This document shows positions 28,771 through 38,428 of a DNA stretch of 64,000 nt, one piece after another. This stretch comes from Roseiarcus sp963741845 (lineage in GTDB: Bacteria; Pseudomonadota; Alphaproteobacteria; Rhizobiales; Beijerinckiaceae): NCBI GenBank assembly GCA_963741845.1, contig CAVUJV010000030.1, forward strand, positions 33,746-97,745, given 5' to 3'. The position numbers and the translations under genes are program-made. The stretch's first letter is position 1, and the number at the start of each line of letters is the position of its first letter. The notes under the pieces were generated by a model that saw only the letters and a program-made list of their open reading frames with translations, did no database searches and was not told the DNA's origin.

Positions 28771-30867
28771 CTACGCTTCAAACATCCCCTGCACGCAGCC
28801 CAGCGCGAAAGCATAGATCATCGCGACCTCGCCGAGCCGGTCGAAGCGCCCCGGCTGGCCGGCGTGGCCTGCCTCCATGTCGGTATGCAGGAGCACCGGA
28901 CCGCCGCCCGTCATCGTCGCGCGGAGCCTCTGCACCCATTTGGCCGGCTCCCAGTAGGTGACGCGCGGATCCGTCAGGCCTGCAAGCGCCAGGATCGGCG
29001 GATAGGATTGCGGCTTCACATTGTCATAGGGGCTGTACGACCGGATCGTCTCGAAGGCGGCCCTGTCGCGGATGGGATCGCCCCATTCGAGCCATTCGGC
29101 GGGCGTGAGCGGCAAGGTCTCGTCCATCATCGTCGTCAGCGCGTCGACGAAGGGCACGTCCGCGACAATTCCGGCGAAGAGTTCGGGCGCCATATTGACC
29201 GCCGCGCCGACCAGGAGGCCGCCCGCGCTGCCTCCCTGCGCGACGATGCGGCCTTCGCCCGTATAGCCCTCGGCGATCAGATGTCGCGCGGCGGCGATGA
29301 AGTCAGTGAAGGTGTTGTGTTTCTTGAGGAGCTTGCCGTCCTCGTACCAGCCCCAGCCCTTGTCCGTTCCGCCGCGGATATGGGCGATGGCGTAGACGAA
29401 GCCGCGATCGACCAGCGACAGCCGGTTCGAGCCGAAGCTCGCCTCGACCGGATAGCCGTAAGAGCCATAGCCATAGAGAAGAAGCGGCGCGGTTCCGTCC
29501 GTCTTGAAGCCGCGCCGCATGAGCAGCGACACCGGGACGCGCTCGCCGTCTTGCGCCGGCGCGAAGACGAGGCGCGTCACGTAAAGCTCGGGATCGAAGT
29601 TCGGAACCTCCTGCCGCTTCACGACGTTTCGCGCGCGCGTCGCGCAGTCGTAGTCGACGATAGTCTCCGCCCGGTTCATGGCCGAGTGGCGAAAGCGGAA
29701 GAGGGGCGTGTCGAACTCGTAAGTGGTCGCAAAATCGAGGTCGTAGGTTTCTTCCTCGAAGGCAATGTCGTGAGAAACGCCGCTCGCGAGATCGTGGACG
29801 GCGAGGCGCGGCCTGCTGTCCTCGCGCACGAGCGCGACAAGGAAGTCGCTGCTCAGCGTTGCGTCGGCGACGAAACGCCCGAGGCGATGAGGCACGACAT
29901 CGCGCCATTCCGCCTCGCCGTTCGCGGCGCGCGGCCCCCGCACAATGCGGAAATCGCGGGCGTCCGCGTTGGTGCGGATATAGAGGCAGTCGCCATGATC
30001 CATCACATCGTAGAAATGGCCGCTGCGGCGCGGAGCCACGATGAGCGGAGCCGACAGCGGATCGTCGAGATCGACGAGATGAGTCTCCGATCCGTCATGC
30101 CCATGCACGGAGACGAGCGCCGCGCGGCCGAGGCGCGTTCGGGAAATACCGAGGAACCATGCGGGATCGCGCTCGGCGAACACCTCGACGTCCTCGCTCT
30201 GCGGCGCGCCGAGCCGGTGCAGCATCACCCGGAACGGCCGGTGCGCCTCATCCTGCTCGACGTAGAGGAACGCTTGCGAATCGCGCGTCCAGACGATCGC
30301 GCCGGTGGCGTTGGTCACGCTGTCGGCGAGGTCCTTCCCAAGCGCGGCGTCGCGGACGGAGATGGTGAGAATCTCGGATCCGAGAACGTCGGCGCTCCAG
30401 GCGAATTTCGTGTGATCCGGGGAATGGGCGGCCGCTTCGATCTCGAAAAACGCCTTGCCCCTCGACCGCTCGTCTCCATCGAGAAGCGCCGTTTCACCGC
30501 CGCCCTCGCGGGCTTTGCGGCAGAAGATGGGGTGCTGCCCGCCCTCGCGAAAGCGGCTGTAATAGGCAAAAGGCCCATCGACCTGCGGCGGCGAGCTGTC
30601 GTCCTCCTTGATGCGCGCGCGCATCTCGCGAATGAGCGTCTCCTGCATCGCCTTGGTCGGCGCGAGAACCGCGTCCGCGTAGGCGTTCTCGGCTTCGAGA
30701 ACGGCGCGGATCTCCCCCGGCAACTTCGCCGGATTGCGCAAAGCCTCGCGCCAGTTGTCGGCCCGCAGCCAGGCGTATTCGTCCGTCCACGCGACCCCAT
30801 GCGCGGAGCGGGGCGCGGGCCTCTTCGGCGCCTCCGGCGGCGACCTCTTCGGATCGAAAAGCGTCAC
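28771..30867 (-). CDS. ptrB: Oligopeptidase B, S9A peptidase family
   Basis: 698-residue prolyl-oligopeptidase-family serine peptidase that cleaves after Arg/Lys in short peptides. The N-terminal seven-bladed propeller includes YAWLRADNWREALRNP and YYSRFREGGQHPIFCRK. The catalytic domain has GYGSYGYPVEASF, HIRGGTDKGWGWYEDGKLLK, the nucleophile motif QGGSAGGLL, ALAGLTDPRVTYWEPAKWV (Asp) and HTDMEAGHAG (His). The length matches the family (about 680-720). The GTG start at 30867 overlaps the TGA of the upstream HAD gene (GTGA), so the two are translationally coupled. Confidence 0.9.
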   Translation of the reverse strand: MTLFDPKRSPPEAPKRPAPRSAHGVAWTDEYAWLRADNWREALRNPAKLPGEIRAVLEAENAYADAVLAPTKAMQETLIREMRARIKEDDSSPPQVDGPFAYYSRFREGGQHPIFCRKAREGGGETALLDGDERSRGKAFFEIEAAAHSPDHTKFAWSADVLGSEILTISVRDAALGKDLADSVTNATGAIVWTRDSQAFLYVEQDEAHRPFRVMLHRLGAPQSEDVEVFAERDPAWFLGISRTRLGRAALVSVHGHDGSETHLVDLDDPLSAPLIVAPRRSGHFYDVMDHGDCLYIRTNADARDFRIVRGPRAANGEAEWRDVVPHRLGRFVADATLSSDFLVALVREDSRPRLAVHDLASGVSHDIAFEEETYDLDFATTYEFDTPLFRFRHSAMNRAETIVDYDCATRARNVVKRQEVPNFDPELYVTRLVFAPAQDGERVPVSLLMRRGFKTDGTAPLLLYGYGSYGYPVEASFGSNRLSLVDRGFVYAIAHIRGGTDKGWGWYEDGKLLKKHNTFTDFIAAARHLIAEGYTGEGRIVAQGGSAGGLLVGAAVNMAPELFAGIVADVPFVDALTTMMDETLPLTPAEWLEWGDPIRDRAAFETIRSYSPYDNVKPQSYPPILALAGLTDPRVTYWEPAKWVQRLRATMTGGGPVLLHTDMEAGHAGQPGRFDRLGEVAMIYAFALGCVQGMFEA

Positions 30868-31559
30868 TGCGCCGCGCTCCCGATCGCGTGTCGGGCGGCG
30901 ACGAGCTTGCGGAAGGCCGGCGGAACCTCGGCGGGCGAAGCGCAAAGCACAGCGGCGCCGTAGGCTTTCAGTTCCTGCTCGCCGCCAAAGCCCCAAAGAG
31001 CGCCGATCGTCGGGATGGAATGCTCGCGCGCGCCGATCACGTCATGCTTGCGGTCGCCCCACATCACGCAGTCGCGAGGATCGAGCCGCTCGGAGTCGAG
31101 GATATGCCCGATGAGCTTGCCCTTGTCTTCGAAGCGCCCGTCGAACTCCGCTCCGTAAGTCTCGTCGAAATAATCATCCAGTCCGAAATGATCGAGGATT
31201 CGGCGCGCATACTCGATGGGCTTCGACGTGCACAGGAAGAGGCGAGCGCCGCCCGCCCTGATCGTCGCCAGCGCTTCGGGCGCGCCGACGAAGACATGCG
31301 CCTGGAACATTCCCTCGCCGCCATAACGGGCGCGGTAGAAGGACAACGCCTGCTCGATGTCGGCGTCCTCGCCGAGCACTTCGGCGAAGGACACCCGCAG
31401 CGGCGGCCCGATGATCCAGGTGAGATCTTCCGGCGCCGGCGCCGTGCCGCCCATCGCTTCCACCGCGTAGCGGAAGGATCCGATGATGCCCTGCGCCGGA
31501 TCCGTCAGCGTGCCGTCAAGATCGACGAGAAGCGTGTCGTCCGAAATTCGATGGCTCAA
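30864..31559 (-). CDS. HAD family hydrolase (phosphoglycolate phosphatase-like)
   Basis: 231-residue HAD phosphatase with motif I LLVDLDGTLTDP, motif II LCTSKP, a lysine in EDKGKLIGH and motif IV MWGDRKHDVIGA. It is a distinct paralogue of the HAD gene at 27.5 kb. Its stop overlaps the start of oligopeptidase B, and it starts 34 bases after the oxidoreductase gene's stop on the same strand, so these genes may form one unit. Confidence 0.85.
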   Translation of the reverse strand: MSHRISDDTLLVDLDGTLTDPAQGIIGSFRYAVEAMGGTAPAPEDLTWIIGPPLRVSFAEVLGEDADIEQALSFYRARYGGEGMFQAHVFVGAPEALATIRAGGARLFLCTSKPIEYARRILDHFGLDDYFDETYGAEFDGRFEDKGKLIGHILDSERLDPRDCVMWGDRKHDVIGAREHSIPTIGALWGFGGEQELKAYGAAVLCASPAEVPPAFRKLVAARHAIGSAAQ

Positions 31560-31593
31560 TGGCCAGTCTTTCTGCTTTTCGAGGAAGGTCGCC

Positions 31594-32595
31594 TCATGGC
31601 GCTTCCCATGAGCCGCGTTCGGCTGCGCGGAACAGGGCGTCGATCACGCGCATGTTCAGGACCGCGTCCTCTATCGGAAATTCGAGCGGCCCTTCGCCAA
31701 GCACCGCGCGCGAGAACGCGTCGCCCTGCAACGTGTATTGATCGCATGCCGCAAACGCCTCGGAACGGGCCCCGCTTCCAATGAGATCGACGCCGGAATC
31801 GATGACGATGTTCGCTGGCCGATCGGGCGGCGCGTTGAAGGGAATCAGGACCTCGATGCGCCCCTTGTCGCCGACGATCGTGACGCGCTGATGGCCGGAG
31901 AGCTGAGTTCCGGCGCTGAAGGTGAGATGCCGTCCGCCCGGGAACTCCAGGACTGCGCTCGACAGCCGGTCGGTATGGAAATTCGGATCGCGATCGAGCG
32001 TCGCTGCCACGCGCAAGGGTTCGGCGCCGAAGACATATCGGGCGGTCAGCACGGCATAGCAGCCGATGTCGTAGAGGCCGCCGCCGCCCGGCGGACGGTT
32101 CCGCACGTTCTGCGGATCGAGGAGATGGTACGAGAAGAAAGTCTGGATCGCCTTCGCCACGCCGATCTCGCCGGATTGCGCGAGCTCGCGCGCGCGACGC
32201 CATTGCGGGTGAAAGCGGACCATGAAGGCTTCCGCGACCAGCCGCCCGGTGCGATCCCGCGTCTTGACGAGTGCTTCAGCTTCCTGCGCGTCGAGCCCGA
32301 CCGGCTTCTCGCAAAGCACATGCTTGCCGGCCTCCATCGCCCTGACGGTCCACGGTACGTGGAACTCGTTGGGGAGCGGGTTGTAGATCGCTTCGATCCG
32401 CGGGTCGGCAAGCAGTTCCTCGTAGGAGCCATAGGCATCCGGAATATTGAGCCGCTCGGCCGCCGCCTGCGCCTTGTGCAAGTCGCGCGAAGCGATTGCG
32501 GCGATCTCCGAAATCTCGCCGCGCTGCATGGCGGGAATGACCTTCTCCGTCGCGATCTTCGCGACGCCAAGCACTCCCCACTTCACTTTCCGCAT
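31594..32595 (-). CDS. Gfo/Idh/MocA family oxidoreductase
   Basis: 333-residue NAD(P)-dependent sugar/inositol-type dehydrogenase. The N-terminal Rossmann opens with KVKWGVLGVAKIATEKVIPA, then NPLPNEFH and the family signature HVLCEKPVGLDAQEAE (catalytic Lys). The C-terminal domain includes GGGGLYDIGCYAV with the conserved Asp/His-type region. Start ATG 32595 has AAGGG nine bases ahead and lies 13 bases inside the end of the aldo/keto reductase gene, so the pair is coupled. Sugar or sugar-alcohol oxidation is likely. Confidence 0.88.
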   Translation of the reverse strand: MRKVKWGVLGVAKIATEKVIPAMQRGEISEIAAIASRDLHKAQAAAERLNIPDAYGSYEELLADPRIEAIYNPLPNEFHVPWTVRAMEAGKHVLCEKPVGLDAQEAEALVKTRDRTGRLVAEAFMVRFHPQWRRARELAQSGEIGVAKAIQTFFSYHLLDPQNVRNRPPGGGGLYDIGCYAVLTARYVFGAEPLRVAATLDRDPNFHTDRLSSAVLEFPGGRHLTFSAGTQLSGHQRVTIVGDKGRIEVLIPFNAPPDRPANIVIDSGVDLIGSGARSEAFAACDQYTLQGDAFSRAVLGEGPLEFPIEDAVLNMRVIDALFRAAERGSWEAP

Positions 32596-33659
32596 GAGCT
32601 CATTCCCTTTCGACCGTGCAGCATCAGACTCTTCGCGCCCGGCACGCGCCCTTCCGCCTGCCGCGCCAGCATCCACCCCGGATATTCGGGTTTGAGCGCG
32701 CTCGCATTGTCGAGCGCCGCGATCTCGTCGGCGGAGAGCGTCAGCTCGGCGGCGGCGAGATTGTCGTCGAGCTGCGCGATGGACTTCGCCCCGATGATCA
32801 CGCTCATGACCCCCCTGCGTTGCAGGAGCCAGGCCAGCGCAACTCGCGCGACAGAAGTGTCGTGGGCCTTCGCGACGGTCTGCATCACATCGATGATGTC
32901 GTACGCGCGCTCCTTGTCGACTGGAGGGAAATCGAACACGGTGCGTCGCGAGGCGTTATCGCCCTTTTTCTCGCGCGTGAACTTGCCTGAGAGAAAGCCG
33001 CCGGCGAGCGGGCTCCAGACCATGACGCCGAGCCCTTGATCCTCGACGAGAGGAACTATCTCGCGCTCGAGTTCGCGGCCCGCGATCGAGTAATAGGCCT
33101 GCACCGTCTCGAAGCGAGCGTAGCCGCGCTTGTCGGAAATGGCGAGCGCCTTCATGATCTGCCACGCGGCGAGATTGGAGCAGCCGATCGTGCGGACGAG
33201 CCCGCGCGACACGCAATCGTCGAGCGCACGCAACGTCTCTTCGAGCGGCGTCACTGGATCGAAGCCGTGGATCTGGTAGAGGTCGACGTGTTCGAGCCCG
33301 AGCCGCTTCAGGCTCGCAGCGATCTGGTCCAGGATATGGCCGCGCGAAAGGCCCACCGCGTTCGGGCCTGGGCCCATCCGGCCGCGCACTTTCGTCGCGA
33401 TTATGACATCTTCGCGCTTGACGCCGAGGTCGCGGAGCGCCTGACCGAGTTGAACTTCCGACTCGCCTTCCGAATAGACATTCGCGGTGTCGAAGAAATT
33501 GACGCCGGCCTCAAGCGCGCGGCCGACGAGGCCCGTCGCGCTTGACTGATCCAGTTCGCCGATGGCGCGCCAGAATCCAGCGCCGCCGTTGAAGGTCATC
33601 GTGCCGAGGCAGATTTCGGAGACGAACTGGCCAGTGCGGCCAAGCGGGCGGTAGCGCAT
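32583..33659 (-). CDS. Aldo/keto reductase
   Basis: 358-residue NADPH-dependent aldo/keto reductase. The catalytic tetrad is readable: Asp and Tyr in FFDTANVYSEGESE, Lys in IIATKVRG, His in LYQIHGFDP. The cofactor region is SVIIGAKSIAQLDDNLAA. It resembles the YajO/IolS branch. Its end overlaps the start of the Gfo/Idh gene; the frcA-type gene is 175 bases upstream on the same strand, so this may be a separate transcription unit or a long operon with sugar uptake. Confidence 0.87.
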   Translation of the reverse strand: MRYRPLGRTGQFVSEICLGTMTFNGGAGFWRAIGELDQSSATGLVGRALEAGVNFFDTANVYSEGESEVQLGQALRDLGVKREDVIIATKVRGRMGPGPNAVGLSRGHILDQIAASLKRLGLEHVDLYQIHGFDPVTPLEETLRALDDCVSRGLVRTIGCSNLAAWQIMKALAISDKRGYARFETVQAYYSIAGRELEREIVPLVEDQGLGVMVWSPLAGGFLSGKFTREKKGDNASRRTVFDFPPVDKERAYDIIDVMQTVAKAHDTSVARVALAWLLQRRGVMSVIIGAKSIAQLDDNLAAAELTLSADEIAALDNASALKPEYPGWMLARQAEGRVPGAKSLMLHGRKGMSSCGK

Positions 33660-33834
33660 GGGTGCGATCCTGCGTTGAGTGGGAAGCCGCGCCGGCGGCC
33701 GGAAGGGAGAGCCCGAAGCTTAGCGCAAATCGCCCCGCGCGGGAACAGCGCTCGCCGCGCGAACGCAAGTCCGGCAATCGACAGAGCCGACGGATCCCCG
33801 ACGCGCTACCCCGCGGCCCCTCGCGGTGACGGCT

Positions 33835-34617
33835 TCACGCCGCCTCGGCCTCCACCGGCGGCGCCAGGGCCCCCGTCATCATCGCGACGGCGTCGGACAT
33901 CGTAACCTTCTTCGGATCAACCACGGTCAGGCGCCTACCGAGGCGATGGATGTGGATACGATCCGCGACCTCGAACACATGCGGCATATTGTGCGAGATC
34001 AAGATGATCGGAAGGCCGCGGCGCTTCACGTCGAGAATCAGCTCCAGCACACGGCGCGATTCCTTGACGCCGAGGGCCGCCGTCGGCTCGTCCATGATGA
34101 CAACGCGCTTGGCGAAGGCCGCGGCGCGCGCCACCGCGACGCCCTGCCGCTGGCCGCCCGACAGAGTCTCGACGGGCTGGTTGATGTTCTGGATCGTCAT
34201 CAGGCCGAGCTCGTTGAGCTTTTCGCGCGCGAATTTCGACATGGCGCCGCGGTCAAGGGTGCGGAACCATTGCCCCATCGGGCCCTTGGAACGGATCTCG
34301 CGGCCAAGAAACATGTTGTCGGCAATCGACAAGGCGGGGGACAAGGCGAGGTTCTGATAGACTGTCTCGATCCCGGCCTCGCGCGCTTCGATCGGCGACT
34401 TGAAATTCACAATCTCGCCGCCGAGCCGGATCTCGCCGGAATCGGGCACGACCGCACCGCAAAGCGCCTTGATCAGCGACGACTTGCCGGCGCCGTTGTC
34501 GCCGATCACCGCCAGGATCTCGCCGGCATAGAGGTCGAAATCCGCATGATCGAGTGCGGTGACCCGGCCGTAGCGCTTGACGAGCGACCGGGCCTGAATA
34601 ACTGGCGTGGCGCTCAT
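33835..34617 (-). CDS. frcA: Sugar ABC transporter ATP-binding protein (FrcA-like)
   Basis: 260-residue ABC ATPase with a single nucleotide-binding domain: Walker A GDNGAGKSS, Q-loop VYQNLALSP, signature LSGGQRQGVAVARA, Walker B VVIMDEPTAAL and H-loop LISHNMPH. The single-domain build, as opposed to RbsA/MglA double ATPases, is characteristic of the fructose/ribose/mannose FrcA type. The ATG at 34617 overlaps the permease stop (ATGA). No frcK-type kinase follows, unlike in Sinorhizobium. The name rests on similarity and operon order. Confidence 0.8.
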   Translation of the reverse strand: MSATPVIQARSLVKRYGRVTALDHADFDLYAGEILAVIGDNGAGKSSLIKALCGAVVPDSGEIRLGGEIVNFKSPIEAREAGIETVYQNLALSPALSIADNMFLGREIRSKGPMGQWFRTLDRGAMSKFAREKLNELGLMTIQNINQPVETLSGGQRQGVAVARAAAFAKRVVIMDEPTAALGVKESRRVLELILDVKRRGLPIILISHNMPHVFEVADRIHIHRLGRRLTVVDPKKVTMSDAVAMMTGALAPPVEAEAA

Positions 34618-35699
34618 TTCGCAACCCTCCGAATCCACTGGTCGAGCGCGACGGCGATGATGATCAGCACGCCGATAGCGAATTCCTGCCAGAGCACGTC
34701 GAGTCCCGCGAGCGACACGGCGGAACGGAACACGCCGACGATCAGCGCGCCAATGACCGTACCTACGATCGAACCGCGCCCGCCGAACAGGCTGGTGCCT
34801 CCGATGACCACGGCGGTAATGCTGTCGAGATTTGCGTTCTCGCCCGCGGTTGGGCTGATCGCGCCCACGCGGCCTATCAACGCCCAGCCGGCGATGGCCG
34901 AGATGAGCCCGGCGAGGACATAGACGCTGAGCAGGATATGGTCGGTGTTGATACCGGCGAGCCGCGCCGCCTCAGGGTCGTCGCCTGTCGCGTAAACGTG
35001 TCGCCCATAAGCGGTGCGGTTGAGTATGTACCAGACGACCGCCGCAACGATGAGCATCAGGAACGTGCCCCACATGATGAGGGCAGACCCGATCTCCACC
35101 TGATTGCCCATGATCTGCAGAAACCAGGCCCTGTCCTGGATGTCCTGCATGCCGATGGTCTCGCTTCGCGAGTAGAAGGTGTTGAGCGCGCCGATGATGC
35201 TGAGCGTGCCGAGCGTCACGATGAAGGGCGGCATCTTGAGGCGGGTTACGAGGATCCCGTTCAGATAGCCGAAGGCCGCGCCAACCAGCAGGCCGAGCGG
35301 GAAAGCGAGGATCACGGGAACGCCATCGAGCACGGCGAGACGCCCCATGACGACCGACGAGATCACCATGATAACGCCGACCGAAAGGTCGATTCCGGCC
35401 GTCAGGATTACCAGCGTCTGGCCAACGCCGAGGATGCCCGTGACCATGACCTGCGTCAGGACCGTCGAGAGGTTGCTGGCAGCGGTGAAGCGCGATGGAT
35501 TGACCAGCACGCCGAGCAGCAGGCCGAGCAGCAGCACGACGAAGGGGACGACCGTGGGATAGACATGCAGGAAGCGCTGCGTGCGCTGGAGAAGCGTGAG
35601 GCGCGATTCCTCGAACGATGCAACCGTCGCGGCGGCGCTGCTGAGAACCTTCTCAAATTCCTGCTGGGGAGGCCGCCCGGCCTGAGACGCGTCGGTCAT
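34614..35699 (-). CDS. frcC: Sugar ABC transporter permease (FrcC-like)
   Basis: 361-residue inner-membrane permease of the BPD_transp_2 family with about ten hydrophobic segments. Family signatures are VGQTLVILTAGIDLSVG, GYLNGILVTRLKMPPFIVTL and VVIGGTSLFGGRGSIVGTV. The cytoplasmic N-terminal extension (about 45 residues, EFEKVLSSAAATVASF) is like FrcC. Start ATG 35699 with GAGGAC upstream; an upstream in-frame ATG at 35753 is less likely. Overlaps frcA by four bases. Confidence 0.82.
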   Translation of the reverse strand: MTDASQAGRPPQQEFEKVLSSAAATVASFEESRLTLLQRTQRFLHVYPTVVPFVVLLLGLLLGVLVNPSRFTAASNLSTVLTQVMVTGILGVGQTLVILTAGIDLSVGVIMVISSVVMGRLAVLDGVPVILAFPLGLLVGAAFGYLNGILVTRLKMPPFIVTLGTLSIIGALNTFYSRSETIGMQDIQDRAWFLQIMGNQVEIGSALIMWGTFLMLIVAAVVWYILNRTAYGRHVYATGDDPEAARLAGINTDHILLSVYVLAGLISAIAGWALIGRVGAISPTAGENANLDSITAVVIGGTSLFGGRGSIVGTVIGALIVGVFRSAVSLAGLDVLWQEFAIGVLIIIAVALDQWIRRVAK

Positions 35700-35815
35700 G
35701 GCTGTCCTCGTTCGTTTCCGGTCGACGCTCTTGTTGGGATCGGCGCTCGACATGGAATCGACGAGCGCCGAACCTGTGGTCGTTCAGCGGATTAAGCGCT
35801 GAACCCGGGGTGAAA

Positions 35816-36829
35816 TCAACCCCAGCACTTCTTCAGACCTTCCTCCACGGAGATGGAGGGGACGCCGGGAACTGGATGGTCGGTGACGAGCTGCTCGCCC
35901 GTGTCCTTGCTCTGCGGCTTCTTGCCCGTCTTGACGAAGTCGGCGATCGCCTCCACGCCGTCGGACGCCATCAGGAGCGGATATTGTTGGGAGGTGGCGC
36001 CGATGATCCCTTCCTTCACCCATTTGACGCCCTGGCATCCGCCATCGACCGCGACGATCGTCACGCCCTTCTGCCGGCCCGCCGCCTTGAGCGCCGCGTA
36101 GCCGCCGTAAGCGGCAGGTTCGTTGATCGCGTACACGAGGTCGATGTGATCCGCCTTCTGCAGGATGTTCTCCATCGCCTTGCGGCCGCCTTCGGTCGAA
36201 CCCTGGGTCACGTCGGAGCCGACGATCTGCGGGCTGTCGCTCATGGCATAGTGCTTCGGATCCTTGACGGGGACTCCATAGCCCGTGAGGAAGCCGTTGT
36301 GGCGGAGGTAATCGACTGTCGGCTGGTTGGCGGCGAGGTCGAGAGTCGCGATCTTGGCCGTGCTGGCCTTGTCGCCGAGCGTCCCCTTGGCCCATTTGCC
36401 GATCAGTTCGCCCGCCTTGAAATTGTCGGTCGCGAAGTTCGCGTCCGCAGCCGTGATTGGATCGAGCGGGGTGTCGAGCGTAATGACGAGGATGCCCGCC
36501 TTGCGGGCCTTCTCGACCGTCGGCACGATCGCGGTCGAATCGCTCGGGACCAGCAGGATGCCCTTGGCGCCCGCGGCCATCAGCTGCTCGATCGCCCGCA
36601 CTTCTCCGTCGTTGTCGCCGTCGAACTTGCCGGCATAGGCCTGCGGCGTCAGGCCAAGCTCCTTGGCTTTCGCCTCGAAGCCTTCCTTCATCTTGACGAA
36701 GAAGGGATTGGTGTTGGTCTTGGTGACGAGACCGACGATCTCGCCGGCGGCGTAAGCCGGGGCGCCGAGCAGCGCGAGCGACAGTGCGCCGGCGGCGGCG
36801 GAAGCGAGCAACCTGGAAAAGCTGGACAC
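35816..36829 (-). CDS. frcB: Sugar ABC transporter substrate-binding protein (FrcB-like)
   Basis: 337-residue periplasmic binding protein of the ribose/galactose type (Peripla_BP_4). A signal peptide (LLASAAAGALSLALLGAPAYA) precedes the mature start AGEIVGLVTKTNTNPFFVKM. Ligand-pocket stretches include PTVEKARKAGILVITLDTP and VYAINEPAAYGGYAAL. The GTG start at 36829 has a strong GGGAGGA site seven bases ahead, while the longer frame lacks one. First gene of frcBCA; divergent from the ROK repressor, with a perfect inverted repeat in between. Confidence 0.83.
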   Translation of the reverse strand: MSSFSRLLASAAAGALSLALLGAPAYAAGEIVGLVTKTNTNPFFVKMKEGFEAKAKELGLTPQAYAGKFDGDNDGEVRAIEQLMAAGAKGILLVPSDSTAIVPTVEKARKAGILVITLDTPLDPITAADANFATDNFKAGELIGKWAKGTLGDKASTAKIATLDLAANQPTVDYLRHNGFLTGYGVPVKDPKHYAMSDSPQIVGSDVTQGSTEGGRKAMENILQKADHIDLVYAINEPAAYGGYAALKAAGRQKGVTIVAVDGGCQGVKWVKEGIIGATSQQYPLLMASDGVEAIADFVKTGKKPQSKDTGEQLVTDHPVPGVPSISVEEGLKKCWG

Positions 36830-36956
36830 GGATTTCCTCCCATGAGTTTGCGACGAGACAACTGCCCGGAACCGCGGGCGCGACCCTTGAACGCTCATGT
36901 TCGTCGGCCGATGTTGCCGCCGTCGTCCGCGTATTGGGACAAACTTTCAGGGGAAT

Positions 36957-36993
36957 GTCAAGAATAATTATGTCGACTTGAATTATTCTTGAC
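36957..36993. promoter_or_regulatory. Perfect 13-bp inverted repeat, shared operator/promoters
   Basis: GTCAAGAATAATT (36957-36969), 11-base spacer centred on GTCGAC, AATTATTCTTGAC (36981-36993). Each arm carries a TTGACA-like box pointing outward (36961-36956 on the minus strand, 36989-36994 on the plus strand), so both divergent promoters would be covered by a protein bound here. It lies between frcB and the ROK repressor, 62 bases before the repressor ATG; the ROK protein is the likely ligand. Confidence 0.75.
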
Positions 36994-37055
36994 AAGGCCG
37001 GTTTCGTGGTCGCAATGTCGGACCGACGGTTCATGTGGTGAACGAGGAACCGAGG

Positions 37056-38353
37056 ATGAAGGAGGCGCAACCCGCCTTGGCTCCGCGCTCAGAACATCGT
37101 CCCGACGCGGCCGCGGGTCACGAGGACGGCCACCTTCGCGCGAACGCAGCGGGCCGTCGCGAGCGGCGCGGACCAGGCGGGCGTGCGCGCATATAACGAA
37201 CGCCTGCTTCTGTCGCTCGTGCGCAGGTTCGGCCCGCTCTCGAAAATCGAGGTCGCGCGCATGACGGGCCTCTCGGTGCAGTCGACTTCCGCGATCATGA
37301 ACCGCCTTCAGACCGAAGGCTTCCTGAAACGCGAAGCGCCGTTGCGCGGCCGGGTTGGCCAGCCGACCGTACCGATGTCCCTCGACCCGGACGGCGCCTA
37401 TTCCTTTGGGCTCAAGATCGGACGGCGCAGTTGCGACCTTGTGCTGGTCGACTTTCGCGGCACGATCCGCAAGCGCCTCAGGCGGACCTTCGCCTTTCCA
37501 ACCCCGGAGAGGGTCATCGACTTCGTAGAATCGTCGCTCCCCGCGCTTGCCGGAACGCTCGCGCCGGACCAGGAGCGGCGCGTTTCGGGTCTTGGGGTGG
37601 CGACGCCGTTCCAGCTCTGGACCTGGGAGGCGGAAATCGGAGCGCCCAAAGGGCGCAATGCAGGGCTGGCGCGACTTCGACGTCGAGCAGAAGATCGCCG
37701 ACGTCTGTCCCTATCCGGTTATGCTCTGCAACGACGCGACCGCTGCATGCGCAGCCGAGTTTTTCCTCGGACGCGGCTGGCGCTATCGCGATTTTCTTTA
37801 TGTCTTCGTCGGCGCCTTCATTGGCGGCGGCCTGGTGCTCGACGGTGCGCTGCGGCTTGGCCGCACCGGCAACGCGGGCGCGCTGGGGTCGATGCCCGTC
37901 ACGCCGAAAGGCGCAGGCGGAGCCGCGCCCCAGCTCGTGGCCTGCGCCTCGATCACGCAGCTGGAACGGGCGGTCGCTCAAGCTGGACTCGACCCCTCGC
38001 CGATCTGGGCCGCACCCGAGGCCTGGGCGGACTTCGGGATTCATGTCGACCGCTGGATCGAGGACGTGGCGACTGCGCTCGCTTATGCGAGCGTGTCGGC
38101 GATTTCCGTGATCGACTTCGAGGCCGTCATCATCGATGGGGAAATGCCTGCCAGCGTTCGCGACAGGCTGACGGCGAGGACGGCCCAGATTTTCCAGACC
38201 CTCGATCGCCGTGGCCTTAGCGACGTCGACATCGTCCCCGGGGTGATCGGCGCGGATGCGGGCGCGATCGGCGGCGCCTCGCTGCCGCTGATCAAGACAT
38301 TCGGCCGCGACCGCGAGGTTCTCCTGAAGGACGCCGCGGCGCGCGCCAATTAG
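37056..38353 (+). CDS. ROK family transcriptional repressor (FrcR/XylR/NagC-like), two frameshifts
   Basis: About 430 residues once corrected. The N-terminal winged helix-turn-helix is YNERLLLSLVRRFGPLSKIE and ARMTGLSVQSTSAIMNRLQ; the ROK kinase-like domain follows (SFGLKIGRRSCDLVLVDFRG, VMLCNDATAACAAEFF, FVGAFIGGGLVLDGALRLG). One extra G at GGG 37151-37153 separates the ATG 37056 start (MKEAQPALAP, GAGG upstream) from the helix-turn-helix, and one extra G at GGG 37651-37653 splits IGAPKG from AMQGWRDFD. Divergent from frcBCA and upstream of zwf, so it probably controls sugar uptake and catabolism together. Confidence 0.82.
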
Positions 38354-38428
38354 GACATGATTGTCCGCGAGAAGCGCCGCGCGCGCTTCGGGCGACAGGG
38401 TTGAATTCAAGCAAACGTGAGAGGCGAA

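Noticed and set aside
28864..30963. 699-codon open frame opposite oligopeptidase B
   Set aside because: Antisense of a well-conserved peptidase gene; the composition is typical of complement-strand frames and no domain is visible.
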